A stretch of DNA of 64,000 nt from Narthecium ossifragum (lineage: Eukaryota; Streptophyta; Magnoliopsida; Dioscoreales; Nartheciaceae), in assembly GCA_963920575.1 (NCBI GenBank), contig CAWUCF010000017.1, positions 20,331 to 84,330 on the forward strand. Reading direction: 5' to 3'. Below, piece after piece: positions 20,601-32,300 of the stretch. Position 1 is the stretch's first letter. Every line of letters begins with the position of its first letter. The notes under the pieces are model-generated. The model had not been told where the DNA came from, did no database searches, and worked only from the letters and a program-made list of their open reading frames with translations. The position numbers and the translations under genes were made by a program.

Positions 20601-22500
20601 TCTGCCTCCAAAATAGCAAGCTTTTACCTTTTACCTTTTTTGCCTTTTCCTTCACTTTTTGATACTAGGCCTTTCTAATTTTTTTCCCTTTTTCTCATTC
20701 ATCTTTTTGCTGAATATCATCCCAGGCAGGCCTCCTCGAAGCCCCTGGCCACCGGATCGACCACGTCGAATCCCCGGATCCTCAGCCTGCAAAAAAGCAA
20801 GCTTTTACCTTTTACTTTTTTACCTTTTCCTTCACTTTTTGATACTAGGCCTTGCTAAGTTTTTTTCTTATTTCTCATTCATTTTTTTGCTGAATATCAT
20901 CCCAGGCAGGTCTCCTCGAAGCCCCTGGCCACCGGATCGAGCACGTCGAATCCCCGGATCCTCAACCTCCAAAATAGCAAGCTTTTACCTATTACCTTTT
21001 TTGTCTTTTCCTTCACTTTTTAATAATAGGTCTTTCTAAATTTTTTTCTTATTTTTCATTCATTTTTTTGCTGAATATCCTCCCAGGTAGGCCTCCTCGA
21101 AGCTCTTGGCGATCGAATCGGGCATGTCGAATCCTCAGATCCTCTGCCTCCAAAATAGCAAGCTTTTAGCTTTTACCTTTTTTGCCTTTTCCTTCACTTT
21201 TTGATACTAGGCCTTGCTAATTTTTTTCCCTTTTTCTCATTCGCCTTTTTGTTGAATATCATCCCAGGCAGGCCTCCTCGAAGCCCCTGGCCACCGGATC
21301 GACCACATCGAATCCCCGGATCCTCAGTTTGCAAAATAGCAAGCTTTTACCTTTTACCTTTTTGCCTTTTCCTTCACTTTTTGATACTAGGCCTTGCTAA
21401 TTTTTTTTGTTATTTCTCATTTAATCTTTTACTGAATATCATCCCAGGCAGGCCTCCTCGAAGCCCCTGGCCACCGGATCGAGCACGTCGAATCCCTGGA
21501 TCCCCAACCTCCAAAATAGCAAGCTTTTACCTTTTACCTTTTTTGCCTTTTCCTTCACTTTTTAATACTAGGTCTTGCTAAATTTTTTTCTTCTTTCTCA
21601 TTCATTTTTTTGCTGAATCTCATCCCAGGGAGGCCTCCTCGAAGCTATTGGCGACCGAATCGGGCACGTCGAATCCTAAGATCCTCAGCCTCCAAAATAG
21701 CAAGCTTTTACCTTTTACCTTTTTTGCCTTTTTCTTCACATTTTGATACTAGGCCTTGCTAATTTTTTTCCCTTTTTCTCATTCATCTTTTTGCTGAATA
21801 TCATCCCAGGCAGGCCTCCTCGAAGCCCCTGGCCACCGGATCGACCACGTCGAATCCCCGGATCCTCAGCCTCCATAATAGCAAGCTTTTACCTTTTACC
21901 TTTTTTACCTTTTCCCTCACTTTTTAATACTAGGCCTTGCTAATTTTTTTTCTTATTTCTCATTCATTTTTTTGCTGAATATCATCCCAGGTAGGCCTCC
22001 TCGAAGCTCTTGGCGACCGAATCGGACACGTCGAATCCTCAGATCCTCAGCCTCCAAAATAGCAAGCTTTTACCTTTTACCTTTTTTTGCCTTTTCCTTC
22101 ACTTTTTGATACAAGGCCTTGCTAATTTTTTTCCCTTTTTCTCATTCATCTTTTTGTTAAATATCATCCCAGGCAGGCCTCCTCGAAGCCCCTGCCCACC
22201 GGATCGGACACATCAAATCCCCGGATCCTCAGCCTGTAAAATAGCAAGCTTTTACCTTTTACCTTTTTGCCTTTTCCTTCACTTTTTGATACTAGGCCTT
22301 GCTAATTTTTTTTCTTATTTCTCATTCATTTTTTTGCTGAATATCATCCCAGGCAGGCCTCTTCGAAGCCCCTGGCCACCGGATCGAGCACGTCGAATCC
22401 CCGGATCCTCAGCCTCCAAAATAGCAAGCTTTTACCTTTTACCTTTTTTGGCTTTTCCTTCACTTTTTAATACTAGGCCTTGCTAATTTTTTTTCTTATT
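14650..22500 (+). repeat. Satellite block C: 2882-bp, 16-monomer higher-order repeat, about 2.7 copies
   Basis: Matching landmarks recur at 2882-bp spacing: 14895, 17777 and 20659; 15437, 18319 and 21201; 15979, 18861 and 21743. Shared variants include GGGCTAGTCG, TTAATAATAGG and CCTCTGCCTCC. A shortened monomer (CTCTCAGGTGCCTTTCTCG, near 17125 and 20007) explains why the unit is shorter than 16 x 181. The third copy carries a substituted stretch near 21400-21530. Confidence 0.88.
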
Positions 22501-25500
22501 TCTCATTCATTTTTTTGCTGAATATCATCCGAGGTAGGCATCCTCGAAGCTCTTGGCAACCGAATCGGGCTCGTTGAATCCTCAGATCCTCAGCCTCCAA
22601 AATAGCATGCTTTTACCTTATACCCTTTTTGCCTTTTCCTTCACATTTTGATACTAGGCCTTGCTAATTTTTTTCCCTTTTTCTCATTCATCTTTTTGCT
22701 AAATATCATCCCAGGCATGCCTTCTCGAAGCCCCTGGCCACCGGATCGAGCACGTCGAATCCCCGGATCCTCGGCCTCCATAATAGCAAGCTTTTACCTT
22801 TTACCTTTTTTGCCTTTTCCCTTACTTTTTAATACTAGGCCTTGCTAATTTTTTTTCTTTTTTCTCATTCATTTTTTTGCTTAATATCATCCCAGGTAGG
22901 CCTCCTCGAAGCTCTTGGCGACCGAATCGGGCATGTCGAATCCTCAGATCCTTAGCCTCCAAAATAACAAGCTTTTACCTTTTACCTTTTTTGCCTTTTC
23001 CTTCACTTTTTGATACTAGGCCTTGCTAATTTTTTTCCCTTTTTCTCATTCATCTTTTTGCTAAATATCATCCCAGGCAGGCCTCCTCGAAGCTCCTGGC
23101 CATGGGATCGGACACATCGAATCCCCGAATCCTCAGCCTGCAAAATATCAAGCTTTTACCTTTTACCTTTTTGCCTTTTCCTTCACTTTTTGATACTAGG
23201 CCTTGCTAATTTTTTTTCTTATTTCTCATTCATTTTTTTGCTGAATATCATCCCAGGCAGGCCTCCTCGAAGCCTCTGGCCACCAGATCGACCACGTCGA
23301 ATCCCCGGATCCTTAGCCTCCAAAATAGCAAGCTTTTACCTTTTACCTTTTTTTCCCTTTTCCTTCACTTTTTAATACTAGGCCTTGCTAATTTTTTTTC
23401 TTATTTCTCATTTATTTTTTTGCTAAATATCATCCCAGGCAGGCCTCCTCGAAGCCCCTGGCCACCGGATCGAGCACATCGAATCCCCGGATCCTCAGCC
23501 TCCAAAATAGGAAGCTTTTACCTTTTACCTTTTTTTCCATTTCCTTCACTTTTTAATACTCGCCCTTGCTAATTTTTTTTCTTATTTCTCATTCATTTTT
23601 TTGCTGAATATCATCCCAGGCAGGCCTCCTCGAAGCCCCTGGCCACCGGATCGAGCACGTCGAATCCCCGGATCCTCAGCCTCCAAAATAGCAAGCTTTT
23701 TCCTTTTACCTTTTTTGCCTTTTCCTTCACTTTTTAATACTAGGCCTTGCTAATTTTTTTTCATATTTCTCATATATTTTTTTGCTGAATATCATCCCAG
23801 GCAGGCCTCCTCGAAGCCTCTGGCCACCAGATCGACCACGTCGAATCCCCGGATCCTTAGCCTCCAAAATAGCAAGCTTTTACCTTTTACCTTTTTTTGC
23901 CTTTTCCTTCACTTTTTAATACTAGGCCTTGCTAATTTTTTTTCTTATTTCTCATTTATTTTTTTGCTGAATATCATCCCAGGCAGGCCTCCTCGAAGCC
24001 CCTGGCCACCGGATCGAGCACATCGAATCCCCGGATCCTCAGCCTCCAAAATAGCAAGCTTTTACCTTTTACCTTTTTTTCCATTTCCTTCACTTTTTAA
24101 TACTCGGCCTTGCTAATTTTTTTTCTTATTTCTCATTCATTTTTTTGCTGAATATCATCCCAGGCAGGCCTCCTCGAAGCCCCTGGCCACCGGATCGAGC
24201 ACGTCGAATCCCCGGATCCTCAGCCTCCAAAATAGCAAGCTTTTTCCTTTTACCTTTTTTGCCTTTTCCTTCACTTTTTAATACTAGGCCTTGCTAATTT
24301 TTTTTCATATTTCTCATTTATTTTTTTGCTGAATATCATCCCAGGCAGGCCTCCTCGAAGCCCCTGGCCACCGGATCGAGCACAACGAATCCCCGGATCC
24401 TCAGCCTCCAAAATAGCAAGCTTTTACCTTTTACCTTTTTTTCCTTTTCCTTCACTTTTTAATACTCGGCCTTGCTAATTTTTTTTCTTATTTCTCATTC
24501 ATTTTTTTGCTGAATATCATTCCAAGTAGGCCTCCTCGAAACTCTTGGCGACCGAATCGGGCACGTCGAATCCTCAGATCCTTAGCCTCCAAAATAGCAA
24601 ACGTTTACCTTTTACCTTTTTTGCCTTTTCCTTCACTTTTTGATACCAGGCCTTCCTAATTTTTTTCCCTTTTTCTCATTCATCTTTTTGCTAAATATCA
24701 TCCCAGGCAGGCCTCTTCGAAGCCCCTGGCCACCGGATCGGACACATCGAATCCCCGGATCCTCAGCCTACAAAATAGCAAGCTTTTACCTTTTACCTTT
24801 TTGCCTTTTCCTTCACTTTTTGATACTAGGCCTTGCTAATTTTTTTTCTTGTTTCTCATTCATTTTTTTGCTGAATATCATCCCAGGCAGGCCTCTTCGA
24901 AGCTCCTGGCCACCGAATCGAGCACGTCGAATCCCCGGATCCTCAGCCTCCAAAATAGCAAGCTTTTACCTTTTACCTTTTTGCCTTTTCCTTCACTTTT
25001 TGATACTAGGCCTTGTTAATTTTTTTTCTTGTTTCTCATTCAATTTTTTGCTGAATATCATCCCAGGCAGGCCTCTTCGAAGCTCCTGGCCACCAGATCG
25101 AGCAAGTCGAATCCCCGGATCCTCAGCCTCCAAAATAGCAAACTTTTACCTTTTACCTTTTTTGCCTTTTCCTTCACTTTTTAATATTAGGCCTTGCTAA
25201 TTTTTTTTCTTATTTCTCATTCATTTTTTTGCTGAATATCATCCCAGGCAGGACTCCTCGAAGCCCCTGGCCACCGGGTCGAGCACGTCGAATCCCCGGA
25301 TCCTAAGCCTCCAAAATAGCAAGCTTTTACCTTTTACCTTTTTTGCCTTTTCCTTCACTTTTTAATACTTGGCCTTGCTAATTTTTTTTCTTATTTCTAA
25401 TTCATTTTTTTGGTGAATATCATCCCAGGTAGGCCTCTTCGAAGCTCTTGGAGACCGAATCGGGCACGTCGAATCCTCAGATCCTCAGCCTCCAAAATAG

Positions 25501-26300
25501 CATGCTTTTACCTTTTACCTTTTTTGCCTTTTACTTCACATTTTGATACTCGGCCTTGCTAATTTTTTTCCCTTTTTCTCATTCATCTTTTTGCTAAATA
25601 TCATCCCAGGCAGACCTCCTCGAAGCCCTTGGCCACCGGATCGACCACGTCGAATCCCCGGATCCTCAGCCGCCAAAATAGCAAGCTTTCACCTTTTACC
25701 TTTTTTGCCTTTTCCTTCACTTTTTAATACTAGGCCTTGCTAATGTTTTTTCTTATTTCTCATTCATTTTTTTGCTGAATATCATCCCAGGCAGGCCTCC
25801 TCGAAGCCCCTGACCACCGGATCGAGCACATCGAATCCCCGAATCCTCAGCCTCCAAAATAGCAAGCTTTTACCTTTTACCTTTTTTTCCTTTTCCTTCA
25901 CTTTTTAATACTCGGCCTTGTTAATTTTTTTTCTTATTTCTCATTCATGTTTTTGCTGAATATCATTCCAGGTAGGCCTCCTCGAAACTCTTGGCGACCG
26001 AATCGGGCACGTCGAATCCTCAGATCCTCAGCCTCCAAAATAGCAAGCGTTTACCTTTAACCTTTTTTGCCTTTTCCTTCACTTTTTGATACCAGGCCTT
26101 CCTAATTTTTTTTCCTTTTTCTCATTCATCTTTTTGCTAAATATCATCCCAGGCAGGCCTACTCGAAGCCCCTGGCCACCGGATCGGACACATCGAATCC
26201 CCGGATCCTCAGCCTACAAAATAGCAAGCTTTTACCTTTTACCTTTTTGCCTTTTCCTTCACTTTTTGATACTAGGCCTTGCTAATTTTTTTTCTTGTTT
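22500..26300 (+). repeat. Satellite block D: transition zone with a 544-bp trimer duplication
   Basis: Within this zone a three-monomer segment (about 23260-23810) is repeated at about 23805-24345. Both copies carry AGCCTCTGGCCACCAGATCG and the unusual TTTTTTTCCATTTCC and ACTCG variants, followed by a partial third copy. The rest (24.5-26.3 kb) consists of class 1, 2 and 3 monomers related to the neighbouring HORs, with an offset near 1446 bp (24640 to 26086). Confidence 0.7.
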
Positions 26301-29300
26301 CTCATTCATTTTTTTGCTGAATATCATCCCAGGCAGGCCTCTTCGAAGCTCCTCGCCACCGGATCGAGCACGTCGAATCCCCGGATCTTCAGCCTCCAAA
26401 ATAGCAAAATTTTACATTTTACCTTTTTTGCCTTTTCCTTCACTTTTTAATAACAGGCCTTGCTAATTTTTTTTCTTATTTCTCATTCATTTTTTTGCTG
26501 AATATCATCCCAGGCAGGCCTCCTCGAAGCCCCTGGCCACCGGATCGAGCACGTCGAATCCCCGGATCCTCAGCCTCCAAAATAGCAAGCTTTTTCCTTT
26601 TACCTTTTTTGCCTTTTCCTTCACTTTTTAATACTAGGCCTTGCTAGTTTTTTTTCTTATTTCTCATTCATTTTTTTGCTGAATATCATCCCAGGCAGGA
26701 CTCCTCGAAGCTCCTGGCCACCGGGTCGAGCACGTCGAATCCCCGGATCCTCAGCCTCCAAAATAGCAAGCTTTTACCTTTTACCTTTTTTGCCTTTTCC
26801 TTCACTTTTTAATACTGGGCATTGCTAATTTTTTTTCTTATTTCTCATTCATTTTTTTGCTGAATATCATCCCAGGTAGGCCTCTTCGAAGCTCTTAGCG
26901 ACCGAATCGGGCACGTCAAATCCTCAGATCCTCAGCCTCCAAAATAGTAAGCTTTTACCTTTTACCTTTTTGGCCTTTTCCTTCACATTTTGATACTAGG
27001 CCTTGCTAATTTTTTTCCCTTTTTATCATTCATCTTTTTGCTGAATATCATCTCAGGCAGACCTCCTCAAAGCCCTTGGCCACCGGAGCGACCACGTCGA
27101 ATCCCCGGATCCTCAGCCTCCAAAATAGCAAGCTTTTACCTTTTACCTTTTTGCCTTTTCCTTCACTTTTTGATACTAGGCCTTGCTAATTTTTTTTCTT
27201 GTTTCTCATTCAATTTTTTGCTGAATATCATCCCAGGCAGGCCTATTCGAAGCTCCTGGCCACCGGATCGAGCAAGTCGAATCCCCGGATCCTCAGCCTC
27301 CAAAATAGCAAACTTTTACCTTTTACCTTTTTTGCCTTTTCCTTCACTTTTTAATACTAGGCCTTGCTAATTCTTTTTCTTATTTCTCATTCATTTTGTT
27401 GCAGAATATCATCCCAGGCAGGACTCCTCGAAGCCCCTGGCCACCGGGTCGAGCACGTCGAATCCCCGGATCCTCAGCCTCCAAAATAGCAAGCTTTTAC
27501 CTCTTACCTTTTTTGCCTTTTCCTTCACTTTTTAATACTGGGCATTGCTAATTTTTTTTCTTATTTCTCATTCATTTTTTTGCTGAATATCATCCCAGAT
27601 AGGTCTCCTCGAAGCTCTTAGCAACCGAATCGGGCACGTCGAATCCTCAGATCCTTAGCCTCCAAAATAGCAAGCTTTTACCTTTTACCTTTTTTTACCT
27701 TTTCCTTCACTTTTTTCTTGTTTCTCATTCATGTTTTTGCTGAATATCATCCCAGGCAGGCCTCCTCGAAGCCCCTGGCCACCAGATCGCCCACGTCGAA
27801 TCCCCGGGTCCTCAGCATCCAAAATAGCAAGCTTTTACCTTTTACCTTTTTCGCCTTTTCCTTCACTTTTTAATACTAGGCCTTGCTAATTTTTTTTCTT
27901 ATTTCTCATTAATTTTTTTGCTGAATATCATCCCAGGTAGGCCTCTTCGAAGCTCTTGGCGACCGAATCGGGCACGTCAAATCCTCAGATTCTCAGCCTC
28001 CAAAATAGCAAGCTTTTACCTTTTACCTTTTTTGCCTTTTCCTTCACTTTTTAATACTAGGCCTTGCTAATGTTTTTTCTTATTTCTCATTCATTTTTTT
28101 GCTGAATATCATCCCAGGCAGGCCTCCTCGAAGCCCCTGGCCACGGGATCGAGCACGTCGAATCCCCGGATCCTCAGCCTCCAAAATAGCAAGCTTTTAC
28201 CTTTTTAGCCTTTTCCTTAACTTTTTAATACTAAGCCTTGCTAATTTTTTTTCTTGTTTCTCATTCATTTTTTTGCTGAATATCATCCCTGGTAGGCCTC
28301 CTCGAAGCTCTTGGCAACCGAATCGGGCACGTCGAATCCTCAGCATCCAAAATTGCAAGCATTTACCTTTTATCTTTTTTGCCTTTTCCTTCACATTTTG
28401 ATACTAGGCCTGCTAATTTTTTTCCCTTTTTCTCATTCATCTTTTTGCTGAATATCATCCCAGGCAGGCCTTCTCGAAGCCCCTGGCGACCGAATCGAGC
28501 ACGTCGAATCCCCGGATCCTCAGCCTCCAAAATAGCAAGCTTTTACCTTTTACCTTTTTTGCCTTTTCCTTCACTTTTTAATACTAGGCCTTGCTAATTT
28601 TTTTTCTTATTTCTAATTAATTTTTTTGCTGAATATCATCCCAGGCAGGCCTCCTCGAAGCCCCTGGCCACGGGATCGAGCACGTCGAATCCCCGGATCC
28701 TCAGCCTCCAAAATAGCAAGCTTTTACCTTTTACCTTTTTTGCCTTTTCTATCACTTTCTAATACTAGGCCTTGCTAATGTTTTTTCTTATTTCTCATTC
28801 ATTTTTTCGCTGAATATCAACCCAGGCAGGCCTCCTCGAAGCCCCTGGCCACGGGATCAAGCACGTCGAATCCCCGGATCCTCAGCCTCCAAAATAGCAA
28901 GCTTTTACCTTTTACCTTTTTTGCCTTTTCTATCACTTTTTGATACTAGGCCTTGCTAATTTTTTTCCCTTTTTCTCATTCATATTTTTGCTAAATATCA
29001 TCCCAGGCAGGCCTCCTCGAAGCCCCTGGCCACTGGATCGGACACGTCGAATCCCTGGATCCTCAGCCTGCAAAATAGCAAGCTTTTAGCTTTTACCTTT
29101 TTGCCTTTTCCTTCACTTTTTGATACTAGGCCTTGCTAATTTCTTTTCTTATTTCTCATTCAACTTTTTGCTGAATATCATTCCAGGCAGGCCTCCTCGA
29201 AGCCCCTGGCCACCGGATCGCACACGTCGAATCCCCGGATCCTCAGCCTCCAAAATAGCAAGCTTTTACCTTTTACCTTTTTTGCCTTTTCCTTCACTTT

Positions 29301-32300
29301 TTAATACTAGGCCTTGCTAATTTTTTTTCTTATTTCTCATTCATTTTTTTGCTGAATATCATTAGAGGCAGGCCTCCTCGAAGCCCCTGGCCACCGGATC
29401 GAGCACGTCGAATCCCCGGATCCTCAGCCTCCAAAATAGCAAGCTTTTACCTTTTACCTTTTTTGTCTTTTCCTTCAGTTTTTAATACTAGGCCTTGCTA
29501 ATATTTTTTCTTATTTCACATTCATTTTTTTGCTGAATATCATCCCAGGTAGGCCTCCTCGAAGCTCGTGGCGACCGAATTGGGCACGTCGAATCCTCAG
29601 ATCCTCAGTCTCCAAAATAGCAAGCTTTTACCTTTTAACTTTTTGCCTTTTCCTTCACTTTTTGATACTAGGCCTTGCTAAATTTTTTTCTTGTTTCTCA
29701 TTCATTTTTTTGCTGAATATCATCCCAGGCAGGCCTCTTCGAAGCTCCTGGCCACCGGATCGAGCACGTCGAATCCCCGGATCCTCAGCCTCCAAAATAG
29801 CAAAATTTTACATTTTACCTTTTTTGCCTTTTCCTTCACTTTTTAATAATAGGCCTTGCTAATTTTTTTTCTTATTTCTCATTCATTTTTTTGCTGAATA
29901 TCATCCCAGGCAGGCCTCCTCGAAGCCCCTGGCCACCGGATCGAGCACGTCGAATCCCCGGATCCTCAGCCTCCAAAATAGCAAGCTTTTTCCTTTTACC
30001 TTTTTTGCCTTTTCCTTCAATTTTTAATACTAGGCCTTGCTAGTTTTTTTTCTTATTTCTCATTCATTTTTTTGCTGAATATCATCCCAGGCAGGACTCC
30101 TCGAAGCTCCTGGCCACCGGGTCGAGCACGTCGAATCCCCGGATCCTCAGCCTCCAAAATAGCAAGCTTTTACCTTTTACCTTTTTTGCCTTTTCCTTCA
30201 CTTTTTAATACTGGGCATTGCTAATTTTTTTTCTTATTTCTCATTCATTTTTTTGCTGAATATCATCCCAGGTAGGCCTCTTCGAAGCTCTTAGCGACCG
30301 AATCGGGCACGTCAAATCCTCAGATCCTCAGCCTCCAAAATAGTAAGCTTTTACCTTTTACCTTTTTGGCCTTTTCCTTCACATTTTGATACTAGGCCTT
30401 GCTAATTTTTTTCCCTTTTTATCATTCATCTTTTTGCTGAATATCATCTCAGGCAGACCTCCTCAAAGCCCTTGGCCACCGGAGCGACCACGTCGAATCC
30501 CCGGATCCTCAGCCTCCAAAATAGCAAGCTTTTACCTTTTACCTTTTTGCCTTTTCCTTCACTTTTTGATACTAGGCCTTGCTAATTTTTTTTCTTGTTT
30601 CTCATTCAATTTTTTGCTGAATATCATCCCAGGCAGGCCTATTCGAAGCTCCTGGCCACCGGATCGAGCAAGTCGAATCCCCGGATCCTCAGCCTCCAAA
30701 ATAGCAAACTTTTACCTTTTACCTTTTTTGCCTTTTCCTTCACTTTTTAATACTAGGCCTTGCTAATTTTTTTTCTTATTTCTCATTCATTTTGTTGCAG
30801 AATATCATCCCAGGCAGGACTCCTCGAAGCCCCTGGCCACCGGGTCGAGCACGTCGAATCCCCGGATCCTCAGCCTCCAAAATAGCAAGCTTTTACCTCT
30901 TACCTTTTTTGCCTTTTCCTTCACTTTTTAATACTGGGCATTGCTAATTTTTTTTCTTATTTCTCATTCATTTTTTTGCTGAATATCATCCCAGATAGGT
31001 CTCCTCGAAGCTCTTAGCAACCGAATCGGGCACGTCGAATCCTCAGATCCTTAGCCTCCAAAATAGCAAGCTTTTACCTTTTACCTTTTTTTACCTTTTC
31101 CTTCACTTTTTTCTTGTTTCTCATTCATGTTTTTGCTGAATATCATCCCAGGCAGGCCTCCTCGAAGCCCCTGGCCACCAGATCGCCCACGTCGAATCCC
31201 CGGGTCCTCAGCATCCAAAATAGCAAGCTTTTACCTTTTACCTTTTTCGCCTTTTCCTTCACTTTTTAATACTAGGCCTTGCTAATTTTTTTTCTTATTT
31301 CTCATTAATTTTTTTGCTGAATATCATCCCAGGTAGGCCTCTTCGAAGCTCTTGGCGACCGAATCGGGCACGTCAAATCCTCAGATCCTCAGCCTCCAAA
31401 ATAGCAAGCTTTTACCTTTTACCTTTTTTGCCTTTTCCTTCACTTTTTAATACTAGGCCTTGCTAATGTTTTTTCTTATTTCTCATTCATTTTTTTGCTG
31501 AATATCATCCCAGGCAGGCCTCCTCGAAGCCCCTGGCCACGGGATCGAGCACGTCGAATCCCCGGATCCTCAGCCTCCAAAATAGCAAGCTTTTACCTTT
31601 TTAGCCTTTTCCTTAACTTTTTAATACTAAGCCTTGCTAATTTTTTTTCTTGTTTCTCATTCATTTTTTTGCTGAATATCATCCCTGGTAGGCCTCCTCG
31701 AAGCTCTTGGCAACCGAATCGGGCACGTCGAATCCTCAGCATCCAAAATTGCAAGCATTTACCTTTTATCTTTTTTGCCTTTTCCTTCACATTTTGATAC
31801 TAGGCCTGCTAATTTTTTTCCCTTTTTCTCATTCATCTTTTTGCTGAATATCATCCCAGGCAGGCCTTCTCGAAGCCCCTGGCGACCGAATCGAGCACGT
31901 CGAATCCCCGGATCCTCAGCCTCCAAAATAGCAAGCTTTTACCTTTTACCTTTTTTGCCTTTTCCTTCACTTTTTAATACTAGGCCTTGCTAATTTTTTT
32001 TCTTATTTCTCATTAATTTTTTTGCTGAATATCATCCCAGGCAGGCCTCCTCGAAGCCCCTGGCCACGGGATCGAGCACGTCGAATCCCCGGATCCTCAG
32101 CCTCCAAAATAGCAAGCTTTTACCTTTTACCTTTTTTGCCTTTTCTATCACTTTCTAATACTAGGCCTTGCTAATGTTTTTTCTTATTTCTCATTCATTT
32201 TTTCGCTGAATATCAACCCAGGCAGGCCTCCTCGAAGCCCCTGGCCACGGGATCAAGCACGTCGAATCCCCGGATCCTCAGCCTCCAAAATAGCAAGATT

